Of a stretch of DNA of 43,018 nucleotides, positions 1 through 10,063 are shown piece by piece. The notes beneath the pieces are model-generated. The model was not told where the DNA came from. It made no database searches and was given only the letters and a program-made list of their open reading frames with translations. The position numbers and the translations under genes were made by a program. This DNA comes from Chloroflexota bacterium. GTDB lineage: Bacteria; Chloroflexota; Limnocylindria; Limnocylindrales; CSP1-4. Within the stretch, counting starts at the first letter, position 1; every line of letters starts with the position of its first letter. The stretch lies in contig PLZO01000087.1 of NCBI GenBank assembly GCA_003152165.1, positions 1 to 43,018 of the forward strand. The letters are read 5' to 3'.

Positions 1-511
1 CGCTCCAGTTGCAGAACAGGATGAGCAGGAAGAACGCGGCGAACAGGGGGATATACGGCTTGGCCGCGATCCCGCCCATCCCGATTCCGAAGCTCTCCAG
101 CCCCTCGTAGGCGAACTCGACCAGGTTCTGGAGCCGGTTGGGAACCAGCTTCATCCCGCGCGTGGACAGGAACGTGAGCAAGAGCAGGATGGCGATGACG
201 ATCCACATCGTCAGGATCGTGGACGTGATGCTCGGGTGGAAGCCGATGACCACGGACCCGCTGGCCAGCGGGTGGGCCGGATCCAGGTCGATCACGGTGT
301 GGGGCGGCGGAAGCTCGAGGGTGGCCGTGATGTAGCAGGTCGGGTAGGCGCACGCCTGGCCCGGAGTTCCGCCGAGCGGGAAGGGCGGCAGGAAGATGAC
401 CGCCAGGATGTCGAGCACGATGACGGCCACGACCAGCAGGCCCAGCCGGCGCAGGACGCGGCGACGCTCGGTCGTCGCGGGCGCGGGGGTCGTGACCAGA
501 TCGCTCGACAC
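1..511 (-). CDS. atpB: F0F1 ATP synthase subunit a, partial (C-terminus outside window)
   Basis: Minus-strand translation from GTG at 511: VSSDLVTTPAPATTERRR...HPSITSTILTMWIVIAILLLLTFLSTRGMKLVPNRLQNLVEFAYEGLESFGIGMGG...PYIPLFAAFFLLILFCNW; the PNRLQNLVE...NW pattern is typical of subunit a. Confidence 0.9.
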   Translation of the reverse strand, partial: MSSDLVTTPAPATTERRRVLRRLGLLVVAVIVLDILAVIFLPPFPLGGTPGQACAYPTCYITATLELPPPHTVIDLDPAHPLASGSVVIGFHPSITSTILTMWIVIAILLLLTFLSTRGMKLVPNRLQNLVEFAYEGLESFGIGMGGIAAKPYIPLFAAFFLLILFCNWS

Positions 512-580
512 GCTTGCTCCACACACTTGAGCACGGCAGCTGGGCCCGTGCCTCGAATTTCTCGCTCTGGTCCTGATCCG

Positions 581-835
581 TCAGTCGAACTTGCTCAGGA
601 ACCGGGAAAGCAGCCGGTAGATCCCGTACGTACCGATCCCGGCTCCGCCGAGGAACCCGACGAGCACGAAGATCGGGGAGGAACCGATTTGCAGATCGAG
701 CCAGTGCCCGGCCAGCGCCCCACACAGGGTGGTCACCAGCAGGAGGACGCCGATCTCGGAAAAGAGGGCGAAATAGGCTCCGGTTTGGCCCGACAAAGCG
801 CCCGGAGTGTAGCAGCTGCCAACTGGCCGCAGCAA
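581..835 (-). CDS. AtpZ/AtpI family ATP synthase accessory membrane protein
   Basis: 84 aa ORF with two TM segments and GHWLDLQIGSSPIFVLVGFLGGAGIGTYGIYRL, immediately upstream of atpB. Confidence 0.8.
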   Translation of the reverse strand: MLRPVGSCYTPGALSGQTGAYFALFSEIGVLLLVTTLCGALAGHWLDLQIGSSPIFVLVGFLGGAGIGTYGIYRLLSRFLSKFD

Positions 836-869
836 ACCCCGGGCGTCTGTCCGGCCGGCGACTCGCGGC

Positions 870-3359
870 CTAATGCAGGATCAGGAACCCATCGACATCA
901 ACCCGGCCAGTGCCGGCCACCGAGATGCCAATCTTATGCGTCGCACGCGAGGCCCAGGTCACGGACATGATCTCCTGGGCAGCAAGCGTCCTCGTGCTCT
1001 TCTCGCTGAAGGTCCCGATCAGGATGGTGTCAACGTAGACCTGCGCCGTGCCTCGGGTTGGCGCCTTCGGCCCGATCCAGGCAAACGCCGAGCAGGTGCA
1101 CGTCATCGAGGCGACCGCGCCGAGGGCGCTGGTGTACTTGACCGAGCCGTTCAGGGCGCCGGACAGCGCTGCGCTCTTCCAGGTGCCGCTGTAGGTGGCC
1201 GAGGTCTCCCCGTAGAGGGTTGGGGTGAAGGACAGGGACGCCCATCGGCCGACGTTCCCGACCCGGTCGATTGCCCGGACACGGTACTGGTAGAAGCTGT
1301 TGAGCGCCACCGTCTGGCGAGCAGCATGCGCGCCGACCCTGATGGTCACGCTCGCCCAGGGTGCGTGGTTGCGGCTCACTTGCAACTGGTAGATCTTGAT
1401 CCCGAAGCCCCGGTCCGTGCCGCTCCAGGTCAAGGTAATTTGGGCCGACGAGCCGATCGGCGGGGCCACGATCAAGGCGCGCGGCGCAGTCGTCACCGGC
1501 GCGAAGGTGTCCTTGACCACCGTCACAAGGACCGTGCCGACGGAGAGCCCGCCGCGTCCGTCCGACGCGGTGTAGGTGAATGAGTCGGTCCCGATAAACG
1601 AACCGGTCGGATGGTAGGTCAGGAACTTCTTATCCGCGGTGATGGCCACCTGGCCATTCGTGCCCTGGGTGACGCTGGCGATCGTGAGCGGATCGCCGTC
1701 GGGGTCGGAGTCATTGGCCAGCACGTCGATCGTCACCGGGCCGCTGCCCTGGACCACTGTCGGGAAGTCGTTGGTCGCGGCCGGCGGATGGTTCACCCCG
1801 CTGACCGTGATCGTGAACATCTGGGGGACACTCGTGTCGCTGCCGCCGTTGAGGGTGCCGCCGTTGTCCTGGACGGTCACGGTCACGTTGGCCGGGCCGT
1901 TCCGGTTGGCGGCGAGGGTGAAGGTCAGATTGCCGAGGGTATCGATCGCCGGCTCGGTGCTGAACAGGAGTGGATGGTCGTTGGTCAGGTGGTAGGCGAG
2001 CAGGGTCTGGGTCGACTCGCTGGGCGGACCCGGGCTGAAGCCGGTCGCCCAGCCGACGAACGTGTGAAGGACCGGACTGGCCTCCTCGGGAAGCGTGATG
2101 TTGGCGCCCTTGATGAAGGTCGGGGCATGATTGAGGACAAGCGTGACGGTGATCGTGAACGTCTGGACCGCGCTCGTGTCGACACCACCGTTGGCGGTGC
2201 CGCCGCTGTCGTGGATCTGGACCGAGACGATCGTTGTCCCGCTCGTATTCGTGGCCGGGGTGTAGGTCAGGGTCCCTGAGGGAGAGATGGCCGGCGGGGC
2301 GCTGAACAGCGCGCTGTTGTCATTCGTGACGATGAAGGAGAGGGTCTGGCTCGACTCGTTGGCTGGGCCGGCACTGAGTCCGGTGGCCCAATTCGGGACG
2401 GACTGGGCGCCGGCGTTCTCGTTGACCGACTGGTCCGCACCCTTGGTGAACGATGGGACTTGGTTCACCGGCGTGACCGTGATCGTGACGTTGCCCGTGT
2501 CGACGCCGCCGTGGCCGTCGCTGATGTTGTAGGTGAACGAGTCCGGGCCGCTGTAGTTGAGGGCGGGGGTGTAGTGGACACCAACCCCGCCGCCGTCAAC
2601 CGTCGCGGTGCCGTGCGAGGGCGCCGTCACGCTGGTCACGATGAGAGTATCGCCATCCGCGTCGGTGTCGTTGGACAGGACAGGGATCGCCGTGCTGGCA
2701 GCGTTCTCGAGGACGGTGGCCGCGTCGGGGTTGGCGACTGGGGGGTTGTTGCTCACAGTCAGGGCGGCGGTGTTCGACCTGGCCAAGTAGGTTGAGGTGA
2801 CAATGTGCGGACCGGGGACCGAGGCTGTGCAGCTGCCCGAGGCGCAACTTCCGTCCGGGGTGATCCCTAGGATTTCGGACGGGGTGACGTCGCCGATCAG
2901 GTTATTGAACGCGTCATATGCGGCAGTCGTGTACGGCTGCGAGCCCCCAGAGGCAATCGTGGCGGAGCTGGGCGTCAGGACCACGTGGTTCAGTGCTCCG
3001 GCGGCTACGGTGGTAGTAGCGCTGTTCGTGAGCGAGCCGTCGGTCACGGTCAGGGTCTGCGGCCCGGCCGTCTCGAACGTCACACTGAAGGCGTGGGCGC
3101 CGTTATCGGCGCTGATGAACGTGTAGGGAGGCAAAGCTGCGCTCAGACCTGTGCTCGTGAAGGTAACGGTGCCGGCGTAGGTGGGGTCCTGAATTCCACC
3201 CATCGTCGCGGTCACAACCACGCTCGTGTCCACCACTCCAGCCACCTCACTCGCGCTCAGCGTGAGCACCAGGCCGTCAGTCACGGCCTGAACCGCGGCG
3301 ACCGGCAGGTACATCGTGAGCAGCAGAACGCTGAGCAGGAGCCGGGCGCCGAGTCGCAT
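870..3359 (-). CDS. Secreted multi-domain protein with tandem cadherin-like/VCBS-type Ig repeats and a fibronectin-III-like C-terminal part
   Basis: Start chosen at MRLGARLLLSVLLLTMYLPVAAVQA (signal peptide); repeats such as PVANPDAATVLENAASTAIPVLSNDTDADGDTLIVTSV and DVLANDSDPDGDPLTIASV...GTDSFTYTASDGRGG. Confidence 0.8.
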   Translation of the reverse strand: MRLGARLLLSVLLLTMYLPVAAVQAVTDGLVLTLSASEVAGVVDTSVVVTATMGGIQDPTYAGTVTFTSTGLSAALPPYTFISADNGAHAFSVTFETAGPQTLTVTDGSLTNSATTTVAAGALNHVVLTPSSATIASGGSQPYTTAAYDAFNNLIGDVTPSEILGITPDGSCASGSCTASVPGPHIVTSTYLARSNTAALTVSNNPPVANPDAATVLENAASTAIPVLSNDTDADGDTLIVTSVTAPSHGTATVDGGGVGVHYTPALNYSGPDSFTYNISDGHGGVDTGNVTITVTPVNQVPSFTKGADQSVNENAGAQSVPNWATGLSAGPANESSQTLSFIVTNDNSALFSAPPAISPSGTLTYTPATNTSGTTIVSVQIHDSGGTANGGVDTSAVQTFTITVTLVLNHAPTFIKGANITLPEEASPVLHTFVGWATGFSPGPPSESTQTLLAYHLTNDHPLLFSTEPAIDTLGNLTFTLAANRNGPANVTVTVQDNGGTLNGGSDTSVPQMFTITVSGVNHPPAATNDFPTVVQGSGPVTIDVLANDSDPDGDPLTIASVTQGTNGQVAITADKKFLTYHPTGSFIGTDSFTYTASDGRGGLSVGTVLVTVVKDTFAPVTTAPRALIVAPPIGSSAQITLTWSGTDRGFGIKIYQLQVSRNHAPWASVTIRVGAHAARQTVALNSFYQYRVRAIDRVGNVGRWASLSFTPTLYGETSATYSGTWKSAALSGALNGSVKYTSALGAVASMTCTCSAFAWIGPKAPTRGTAQVYVDTILIGTFSEKSTRTLAAQEIMSVTWASRATHKIGISVAGTGRVDVDGFLILH

Positions 3360-3372
3360 GGGGTTCACCTGG

Positions 3373-4743
3373 CTAATTGACCGATACGTGGGTGGACTGC
3401 GGGTATGAGTTACCCGATCCGCTGTGGATCGTGAGGGTCGGGTAGTAGTCACCTTCGAACGAGTACGTATGACTGGCAGGGCTGCCGGAGACAGGTCCGG
3501 GCCAGGGCCCGCTTGAGGTCCCGTCATCGAAGGAGATCGTCCAGCTCGTCCCGAACTCGTACGTGCCCGAGAACTGCACCGTCAACCCGCTCACGGAGCC
3601 ACTGAAGCTCGTCACGATCGGCTGGGCCGGGGTCGGGGTTGGCTTCGGCGCGGGCGTGGGCGTGGGCTTTGGCGTTGGCACCGGCACGGGGGTCGGCCGC
3701 GGCGTCGGCACAGGGGTCGGCGGCGGCGTCGGCACAGGGGTCGGCGGCGGCGTCGGCACAGGGGTCGGTCTAGGTGTGGGAACCGGAGTGCGGACGGGGG
3801 TTGGCGCAGGGGTTGGCGCAGGGGTCGGCGATGGCGACGGGCTCGGGCTGGGGCTGTCGGACGGCAACGGGCTCGGGCTGGCTGTCGCGACCGGGGCGAA
3901 CGAGACCTCACTGATCGCTAGCGCGGTTGCGGCCGTCGGCGAGACGCCCCCAGAGACGATCGAGAGCCGCGGATGGAAGATTGCGACGGCAACGAAGACG
4001 ATTCCGGCGGTCACGAGCACCGCCCCCAGGCTGTCCCGGGCAAAGCGCGACCGCCCGTCGCCCCGCGACCCACGCCGGCCAGCGCCCGATGCTGCCGGCT
4101 TCAATGGTGCGGTCGTTGGTGGGGTGAACTTCGCCGGGTCGGGCGGCAAGCCCAGCTCGAGGCCACCGGTGAGGGAGGTCGAATGAGGAAGCAGGGGGGT
4201 GGCCGCCGCCGCCGCGTCATTGTTGTCCGGGGCGAACAGTCGGAAGCCACCTTTCGACGGGGCGGCGGGCAGGGGCGGCGTCACCGCTGCACCGGCTCCC
4301 GGCGACAACGCAACGTCAACCACGGGTACTGCGGCCGCAGCCGCAGCTGCTAAGACTGACGCCTGCGCGATCGCGGTGGATGCTTCGGGCTTGGAACGCG
4401 CCGACCGTGCCACCGAGGGACTGGGGGCGGCCGACCCGGGCGCGGCCCCTCCCGGACCGAGCGCGAGCGGCGCCGACTCCTGCGCGGCCATCGAGGCAGG
4501 CAGAACGACGCCGGCGCGCGCGACCGAAGGCCCGGTGACTGGCAGAGGCTCCGCCGGATCCTCATCGGCCAGGATGCCGAACACCCGGCGGAGTGCCTCG
4601 CGCCCGATCTCCGGATCGATCGGATCGGACCGGAACATCTTGTTCAGGGCCGCCTCGCGTTGGCGCCGAAGGACCAGATAGACGGCGCCCCAGGCAAGGA
4701 CCGCCGCCGTGAGCACGATCGCGAGGATGATTGGCAGGCTCAT
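3373..4743 (-). CDS. Membrane-anchored protein with proline/threonine-rich repeat linker and PKD-like C-terminal domain
   Basis: N-terminal TM ([37 protein letters not shown]), second TM, (TPVPTPxP)n linker, terminal [39 protein letters not shown] (PKD-like). Confidence 0.75.
   Translation of the reverse strand: MSLPIILAIVLTAAVLAWGAVYLVLRRQREAALNKMFRSDPIDPEIGREALRRVFGILADEDPAEPLPVTGPSVARAGVVLPASMAAQESAPLALGPGGAAPGSAAPSPSVARSARSKPEASTAIAQASVLAAAAAAAVPVVDVALSPGAGAAVTPPLPAAPSKGGFRLFAPDNNDAAAAATPLLPHSTSLTGGLELGLPPDPAKFTPPTTAPLKPAASGAGRRGSRGDGRSRFARDSLGAVLVTAGIVFVAVAIFHPRLSIVSGGVSPTAATALAISEVSFAPVATASPSPLPSDSPSPSPSPSPTPAPTPAPTPVRTPVPTPRPTPVPTPPPTPVPTPPPTPVPTPRPTPVPVPTPKPTPTPAPKPTPTPAQPIVTSFSGSVSGLTVQFSGTYEFGTSWTISFDDGTSSGPWPGPVSGSPASHTYSFEGDYYPTLTIHSGSGNSYPQSTHVSVN
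3701..3768. repeat. 24-bp tandem repeat (~2.8 copies, ggcgtcggcacaggggtcggcggc) encoding the Pro-rich linker
   Basis: Direct reading: copies start at 3701, 3725 and 3749; the linker region around it is a degenerate version of the same repeat. Confidence 0.9.
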
Positions 4744-4904
4744 GGAATGTGCGCGCGGGCTCCCCGAAAAAACGTCGAACGCGATGCTAGCACTGAGCGT
4801 CCGAATGTGGATTAGGACGAGTGCCGATTGCCAAAGAACGAGCGGTTATACGGACTGCGAAGATGCGCCGCGGTCCGCTGCGGTCGCGCTGGGACGTGGC
4901 CGTT

Positions 4905-6065
4905 TCAGCCCGGGCGGAGAGGCTCCTCGACGGGCTCATCCACGGGATCGTCGTCCTTGTATGAGGCGGCCTGGAAGTCGTTCATCACGAGCGACCGCCG
5001 GGTGAGGATGAGGAGCGCGAAGCCGGAGCCCACCACGACCCCGAGGAACGCGTAGAGCTGGTCGGAGCCGGAGAGGAGGAACGACAGGACGGCCAGGGCC
5101 AGCGACAGGGCGTAGATCAGGAGAACCACCCGGGTCTGGCTCAGGCCAAGGTCCATCAATCGGTGGTGGACGTGGCCACGGTCGGGCGTGAACGGCGAGC
5201 CACCAGCGGCCAGGCGGCGGACGATATTCCAGAACGTGTCGATGATCGGTACGCCCAGCACCAGCAGCGCCACCGCGACCTTGGCCGAGCCCAGGATCGA
5301 CAGGACGGCCAGCGCGTAGCCGATCATCATCACCCCGCTCGTCCCGACAAAGATTGAGGCCGGGTGGAAGTTCCAGCGCAGGAACCCGAGGAGCGCCCCG
5401 GCCAGGGCAAAGCACAGCAGGGCGACATACGGCTGGCCGAGCAGGTCGGCGCTCACCGTGAGGCTGATCAGGCCCAGCGTGAAGGCCGCGATCAAGCCGA
5501 TCCCGCTCGAGAGGCCATCCAGGCCGTCGATCCAGTTGATGCTGTTGATCATCCCGGTGATCCAGAAGATCGTGAAGGCCACGCCCCACACCCCGTCCAG
5601 GCTGATCTGGCCGGGACCGAACGGGTTGGCGATCGAGTGGATGGAGATCCCGAGGATGATGGCGCCGCCTGCCAGGACCAGCTGGCTGACCAGCTGCCAG
5701 CGGGCCCGCAGGTTGAGCACGTCGTCGATCAAGCCGATCGCCGCCGCGAGGGCGGTGCCCAGCAGGAGGGCGGTCATCTCGCCCGGGCCGATCGAGGCCG
5801 GCAGTGAGAATCCGTTGAGGGTGCGGTGGGCAACCATCATGGTCAGGACCAGCGCCACGCTCAGGAAGCCGACCCCGACGGCCACCCCGCCGCCCCTCGC
5901 AATCGGTTGAGTGTTCACCCGCCGGTGGTTCGGCTCGTCCACCACGTTGAGCCGCCGGGCGACGGCGCGAACGACAGGTGTGAGCAGGAAGCTGATCAGG
6001 GCCGCGACGATGAATGCCGCGACGAACGCCGGCAGCAGCTGGGGCAGGCCGGCGATCAGCCGCAT
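4905..6065 (-). CDS. Glycosyltransferase family 4 / undecaprenyl-phosphate sugar-1-phosphate transferase (MraY/WecA-like)
   Basis: Multi-TM; VDEPNHRRVNTQPIARGGGVAV, GLIDDVLNLRARWQL, NSINWIDGLDGLSSGIG, FVGTSGVMMIGY, DRGHVHHRLMDLGLSQ motifs. Confidence 0.88.
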   Translation of the reverse strand: MRLIAGLPQLLPAFVAAFIVAALISFLLTPVVRAVARRLNVVDEPNHRRVNTQPIARGGGVAVGVGFLSVALVLTMMVAHRTLNGFSLPASIGPGEMTALLLGTALAAAIGLIDDVLNLRARWQLVSQLVLAGGAIILGISIHSIANPFGPGQISLDGVWGVAFTIFWITGMINSINWIDGLDGLSSGIGLIAAFTLGLISLTVSADLLGQPYVALLCFALAGALLGFLRWNFHPASIFVGTSGVMMIGYALAVLSILGSAKVAVALLVLGVPIIDTFWNIVRRLAAGGSPFTPDRGHVHHRLMDLGLSQTRVVLLIYALSLALAVLSFLLSGSDQLYAFLGVVVGSGFALLILTRRSLVMNDFQAASYKDDDPVDEPVEEPLRPG

Positions 6066-6078
6066 TGGGAACGAGCCA

Positions 6079-7407
6079 TCACGCCTCGGGCAGCCCCGGC
6101 ACCGGGAAGCGATCGGCAATCTCGCGGGCACGGGCACCGAGGCGGGCCAGCTTGGCCGGCTCGTCGCGCACCGCGATCGCCTCCACGATCAGGTGGGCGA
6201 TCGTCCGCATCTCGTCCGGGCCGAAGCCGCGGGTGGTGGTGGCCGGCGTCCCGATCCGAATCCCCGACGCGATGTTTGGGGGGTTCGTGTCGAACGGGAT
6301 CGCGTTCTTGTTGACGGTGATCCCGATCTCGTCGAGCAGCCGCTCGGCTTCGCGGCCGGTGACCCCCAGCGGCGTGACGTCGACCAGGATCAGGTGGTTG
6401 TCCGTGCCGCCGGTCATCAGCCGGGCACCGAGCGACTGGAGCGTCTCGCCCATCGCCCTCGCATTCGCGACGACCTGGCCCTGGTAGTTGCGGAACTCCT
6501 GGGTCAGGGCCAGCTTGAGGGCCACGGCCTTGCCCGCGATGACGTGCATCAGCGGGCCGCCCTGGACGCCGGGGAAGACGCTCCGATCGATCGTCGCGGC
6601 AAGGTTCGGCTTGACCATCGGGTAGTTGGCCGGATCCACGCTGGCGGGCAGTTCGCGCCGGCTGAAGATCATCCCGCCGCGCGCGCCACGCAGCGTCTTG
6701 TGGGTCGTGGTCGTGACGATGTCGGCGTGGGGGAACGGGCTCGGGTGGAGGCCCGCCGCCACCAGGCCGGCAACGTGGGCCATATCCACCCAGAGCAGGG
6801 CGCCCACCGAATGGGCGATGTCGGCCATCCGCTCGAATTCGATGATCCGAGGATAGGCCGAGGCGCCGGCCACGATCAGCTTCGGGCGGACCGCGCGGGC
6901 CTGGACCTCGAGCGCGTCGTAGTCGATCCGCTGGTTGTCCTCGCGCACCCCATAGGCGTGGATCTCGAAGTAGCGCCCGCTGAAGTTGAGGGCCATCCCG
7001 TGGGTCAGATGGCCGCCGTGGGCCAGGTTCATGCCCAGGACGCGATCGCCGGGATTGACCGAGCTCATGTAGGCGGCCATGTTCGCCTGGGCCCCGCTGT
7101 GGGGCTGGACATTGACGTGCTCGGATCCCGGGAAGAGCTCGAGCGCGCGCTCCTGGGCGAGCCGTTCGACCACGTCGACATACTCGCAGCCGCCGTAGTA
7201 GCGCTTGCCCGGCAGGCCCTCGGCGTACTTGTTGGTGAGCCACGAGCCCTGTGCCTCGAGGACCGCCGCGAAGACGTAGTTCTCGCTGGCGATCAGCTCG
7301 ATCTTGTCGTGCTGGCGGGTGCGCTCACCCTCGATCGCTGCCCAAACGTCCGGGTCGACCTCGGCGACGGATGCCCACGGGAGGGCGGTGGTCTGGCTGG
7401 CGGTCAT
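6079..7407 (-). CDS. glyA: Serine hydroxymethyltransferase
   Basis: [44 protein letters not shown] and [18 protein letters not shown]. Confidence 0.97.
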   Translation of the reverse strand: MTASQTTALPWASVAEVDPDVWAAIEGERTRQHDKIELIASENYVFAAVLEAQGSWLTNKYAEGLPGKRYYGGCEYVDVVERLAQERALELFPGSEHVNVQPHSGAQANMAAYMSSVNPGDRVLGMNLAHGGHLTHGMALNFSGRYFEIHAYGVREDNQRIDYDALEVQARAVRPKLIVAGASAYPRIIEFERMADIAHSVGALLWVDMAHVAGLVAAGLHPSPFPHADIVTTTTHKTLRGARGGMIFSRRELPASVDPANYPMVKPNLAATIDRSVFPGVQGGPLMHVIAGKAVALKLALTQEFRNYQGQVVANARAMGETLQSLGARLMTGGTDNHLILVDVTPLGVTGREAERLLDEIGITVNKNAIPFDTNPPNIASGIRIGTPATTTRGFGPDEMRTIAHLIVEAIAVRDEPAKLARLGARAREIADRFPVPGLPEA

Positions 7408-7873
7408 CGCGGACTCCTCGCGCTGTTCTCAGGGCGTGCGATGCGGCGCCGCCCATCTTCGCACGATGGGCGCCTGGTGACGTCGGGCGTTCCGCTCCGA
7501 GTCCCGCGCGCATCGCCGGGCAGCTCAACATGACCGCGATCAGCATATGATTGGGCGCAATCGAGGGCGCCCACCCGGGCGTGCCCGTGAGTGGAGGAAT
7601 CGGGTTCGCCCGTTAGTTACTGAATACACAGCTCAACGTCAACGTCACCTCGCCCAGGCCCACAGTCAGCGGCCGCAGGGCCGCTGCCCTCGATCGCTCG
7701 GCGGTCGAGGTTCACCTTCTGACCCGGCCAAGTCGAGCTGGCGGCGCCTTCGCCGCCCTCGCCAGGAAGGCAGATCCCCTAGACCCCAGGCATTCGGGCG
7801 GTGCTATGCCCCGCCCATCGACGGCGAACGTCCATCGCACGGAGCGCCACCCGATGGCGAAGGGTGGCAGCTA

Positions 7874-8257
7874 GTGGCAGGCCGTGGCAGGTCAAATGCG
7901 GACGCGTCGCTGATCGTTGCCCTCGCCCAGGGGCTGACCGTCGCCGAGGCGGCCGCGATTTCTGGCGTGGCGGAGCGGACCGTCTACCGCCGCCTCGGCG
8001 ATGCCGAGTTTAAGTTTCGGATCGCGGAGGCCCAGCAGGCGATCGTCGAGCGGGCGGTCGGGCTGCTTGCCGAAGGGACCGTACATGCGGTCCACACCCT
8101 CAGGAAGCTTTCGACCGAGGGATCGGAAGGTGTGCAGCTCCGAGCGTCGATCGAGCTCCTGGACAGGTACAGCAAGCTGGCTCACGAGCAGCGTCAGCGA
8201 GACATCTACTTGAAGGCGGACGCACGGAACCTCGATCATCGCAGGAAGCCTTCATGA
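7874..8257 (+). CDS. Helix-turn-helix domain protein of unknown function
   Basis: From GTG 7874: VAGRGRSNADASLIVALAQGLTVAEAAAISGVAERTVYRRLGDAEFKFRIAEAQQAIVERAVGLLAEG...; HTH (TVAEAAAISGVAERTVYRRL) followed by helical segment. Confidence 0.6.
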   Translation: MAGRGRSNADASLIVALAQGLTVAEAAAISGVAERTVYRRLGDAEFKFRIAEAQQAIVERAVGLLAEGTVHAVHTLRKLSTEGSEGVQLRASIELLDRYSKLAHEQRQRDIYLKADARNLDHRRKPS

Positions 8258-8267
8258 TGGCCTTGAC

Positions 8268-8444
8268 ATGCTGCGTGAGGCAGCGCCCGACCAGGAGCAG
8301 CGGGCGCGGGCGTGGCGATTCAGCGAGACCCGGATGGACTCGTCGATCCGCTGGAAATTCGATGCACGGCTCGAAGCTGAAGGGGCGGAGATCGATTGGC
8401 AGGATCACCGCCCGGCCTGGCAGCGGCACAATTGCTCGGAGTAG
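8268..8444 (+). CDS. Small hypothetical protein downstream of HTH gene
   Basis: 58 aa reading frame MLREAAPDQEQRARAWRFSETRMDSSIRWKFDARLEAEGAEIDWQDHRPAWQRHNCSE read directly from the sequence; not in the supplied ORF track. Confidence 0.3.
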   Translation: MLREAAPDQEQRARAWRFSETRMDSSIRWKFDARLEAEGAEIDWQDHRPAWQRHNCSE

Positions 8445-8486
8445 CTCTCAGCGCCAACTAGATCCGGTGGAGACAATGCGCTAGCC

Positions 8487-9176
8487 CTAGCCGCCGTCCC
8501 ATTCGTCGGGAGGCGGAGGCAGCACGGGCGTGGTCTCGGGTCGGCCCTTGCGGGCGGCCGTCACGATCTCCTTGATCCGGGCCGGCGGGACCGCCCCGAC
8601 GCGCAAGACCTCCGTGTCCCAGCCGTCGCAGCGGACCACCGTGGAGGGAATTCCGCCGGGCGCGGGGCCGCCATCGAGGATGATGTCGAGCTCATCGCCG
8701 AACTCGATCTGCAGGCCGGGAGCATTTGTCAGGTCGGGCTCGCCTGATCGATTGGCGGACGTGACCGGCAGCGGACCAAGGGCCCGGACGAGTGCCCGTG
8801 GCGTGCGGTGGCCGGGCAGTCGCAGGCCGATCGTCGAGCCGCCGGCAGTCAGGACGTCGAGCAGCCGAACCTCGGGGCGGCGCGCGAGGACGAGCGTCAG
8901 CGCACCCGGCCAGGCCGCGGCAGCAAGCGCTCGAGCGGCAGGACCGAAGACCGCGGTCCGTTCGGCCTGGCCGATGTCCGAGACGAGCAAGACAATCGCC
9001 TTGTCCGGCGGGCGGCCCTTCGCGGCGAACAAGCGCTCGATTCCGGCGGGGGCGTCGAGTGCGACGGCAATCCCGTACACCGTGTCGGTGGGCAGGCCGA
9101 CCAGCCCGCCCTGTCGAAGCACGTGGATCGCCTCGGCCCGACCCGCCGCGTCGTCCCGGAGCACTCGCGCCGTCAC
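8487..9176 (-). CDS. L-threonylcarbamoyladenylate synthase (Sua5/YciO/YrdC family)
   Basis: GGLVGLPTDTVYGIAVALDA, FAAKGRPPDKAIVLLV, RLPGHRTPRALVRALGPLPVTSANRSGEP. Confidence 0.93.
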   Translation of the reverse strand: MTARVLRDDAAGRAEAIHVLRQGGLVGLPTDTVYGIAVALDAPAGIERLFAAKGRPPDKAIVLLVSDIGQAERTAVFGPAARALAAAAWPGALTLVLARRPEVRLLDVLTAGGSTIGLRLPGHRTPRALVRALGPLPVTSANRSGEPDLTNAPGLQIEFGDELDIILDGGPAPGGIPSTVVRCDGWDTEVLRVGAVPPARIKEIVTAARKGRPETTPVLPPPPDEWDGG

Positions 9177-10063
9177 GACCCCAGGATCCCACTCGCGGCT
9201 TGGCGCCGGAACAGATCAGCATTCCGAACACCATCGGGGCCGGGCAGCACGAGCGCCTCGATCACCTGGGCAGCGCCTTCGTCGGCCACCGGCGGGGCGA
9301 TATAGCGGGCCGCGGCCTGGACCTCCGGCGGAGCGCTGGGCATCGCCACCCCATGGCCCACGCCCTCGATCATCTCGAGGTCGTTGAACTGGTCGCCGAT
9401 GGCCATCGTCTGCTCGAGCTGGATCCCCAGCCGCCGCGCCAGCCAGCGGACCGCTTCGCCCTTCGAAACCCGCGGCGCGAGGAACTCGAGGAACTCGGGA
9501 TGGCTGACCGTGACCTCGGCTCGTCCGGCGAAATGGGCTCGGGCGACCGGCAACAACAGGGTCGGCAATGGCGCGTCGGCCACGGCCAGGATCTTGGTGA
9601 CCGGGTGCTGGATCCAGGCGTCCAGGTCGGGCACGATCTCGGCCCGGGCACCGAGGAACACCGAGTAGTCGTCCGCGCGCGGGTCGCTGGCCGGCAGGAC
9701 GAACCGCTCGAGGTGATTGACATGGGCCGCGAGCCCATGCTCGGTCGACCAGGCCAGCGCCTCGCGGGCCACGGCCGTGGCAAGCGGTCGGTGGAAGAGG
9801 AGCTTGCCCAGCCGATCACCGGGTGCCCACATGTCACGGATCAGGGCGCCTTGGTAGGCGATGATCGGCGCGGTCTGGCCCAGGATCTCGGCGAACGGGC
9901 GGGCGCTCTTCGCCATCCGGCCAGTCGCGATCGAGATCTGGACACCGTCCGCAACGGCGGCCCGGAACGCGGCAACGGTCCGTGGCCGGAGGACCAAGTC
10001 CGGGCCGACCAGCGTCCCGTCGAGGTCCATCGCGATCAAGCGGATCGGGAAGCGCGCCTCCAT
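9173..10063 (-). CDS. Cof-type HAD-IIB family hydrolase
   Basis: LIAMDLDGTLVGPD...ISIATGRM...MAIGDQFNDLEMIEGVGHGVAM. Confidence 0.92.
   Translation of the reverse strand: MEARFPIRLIAMDLDGTLVGPDLVLRPRTVAAFRAAVADGVQISIATGRMAKSARPFAEILGQTAPIIAYQGALIRDMWAPGDRLGKLLFHRPLATAVAREALAWSTEHGLAAHVNHLERFVLPASDPRADDYSVFLGARAEIVPDLDAWIQHPVTKILAVADAPLPTLLLPVARAHFAGRAEVTVSHPEFLEFLAPRVSKGEAVRWLARRLGIQLEQTMAIGDQFNDLEMIEGVGHGVAMPSAPPEVQAAARYIAPPVADEGAAQVIEALVLPGPDGVRNADLFRRQAASGILGS

Noticed and set aside
3701-3768. Possible CRISPR array
   Set aside because: Tandem 24-bp units without spacers, in frame with a Pro-rich linker; a coding repeat, not CRISPR.
5911-7533. 540-aa plus-strand ORF antisense to glyA/wecA
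   Set aside because: Low-complexity Arg/Gly/Asp-rich translation typical of antisense frames in high-GC DNA; the minus strand encodes clear GlyA and a MraY/WecA-like protein.
7408-7550. Glycine/THF/SAM riboswitch upstream of glyA
   Set aside because: A hairpin exists (7448-7472) but I could not identify any conserved riboswitch core sequence.
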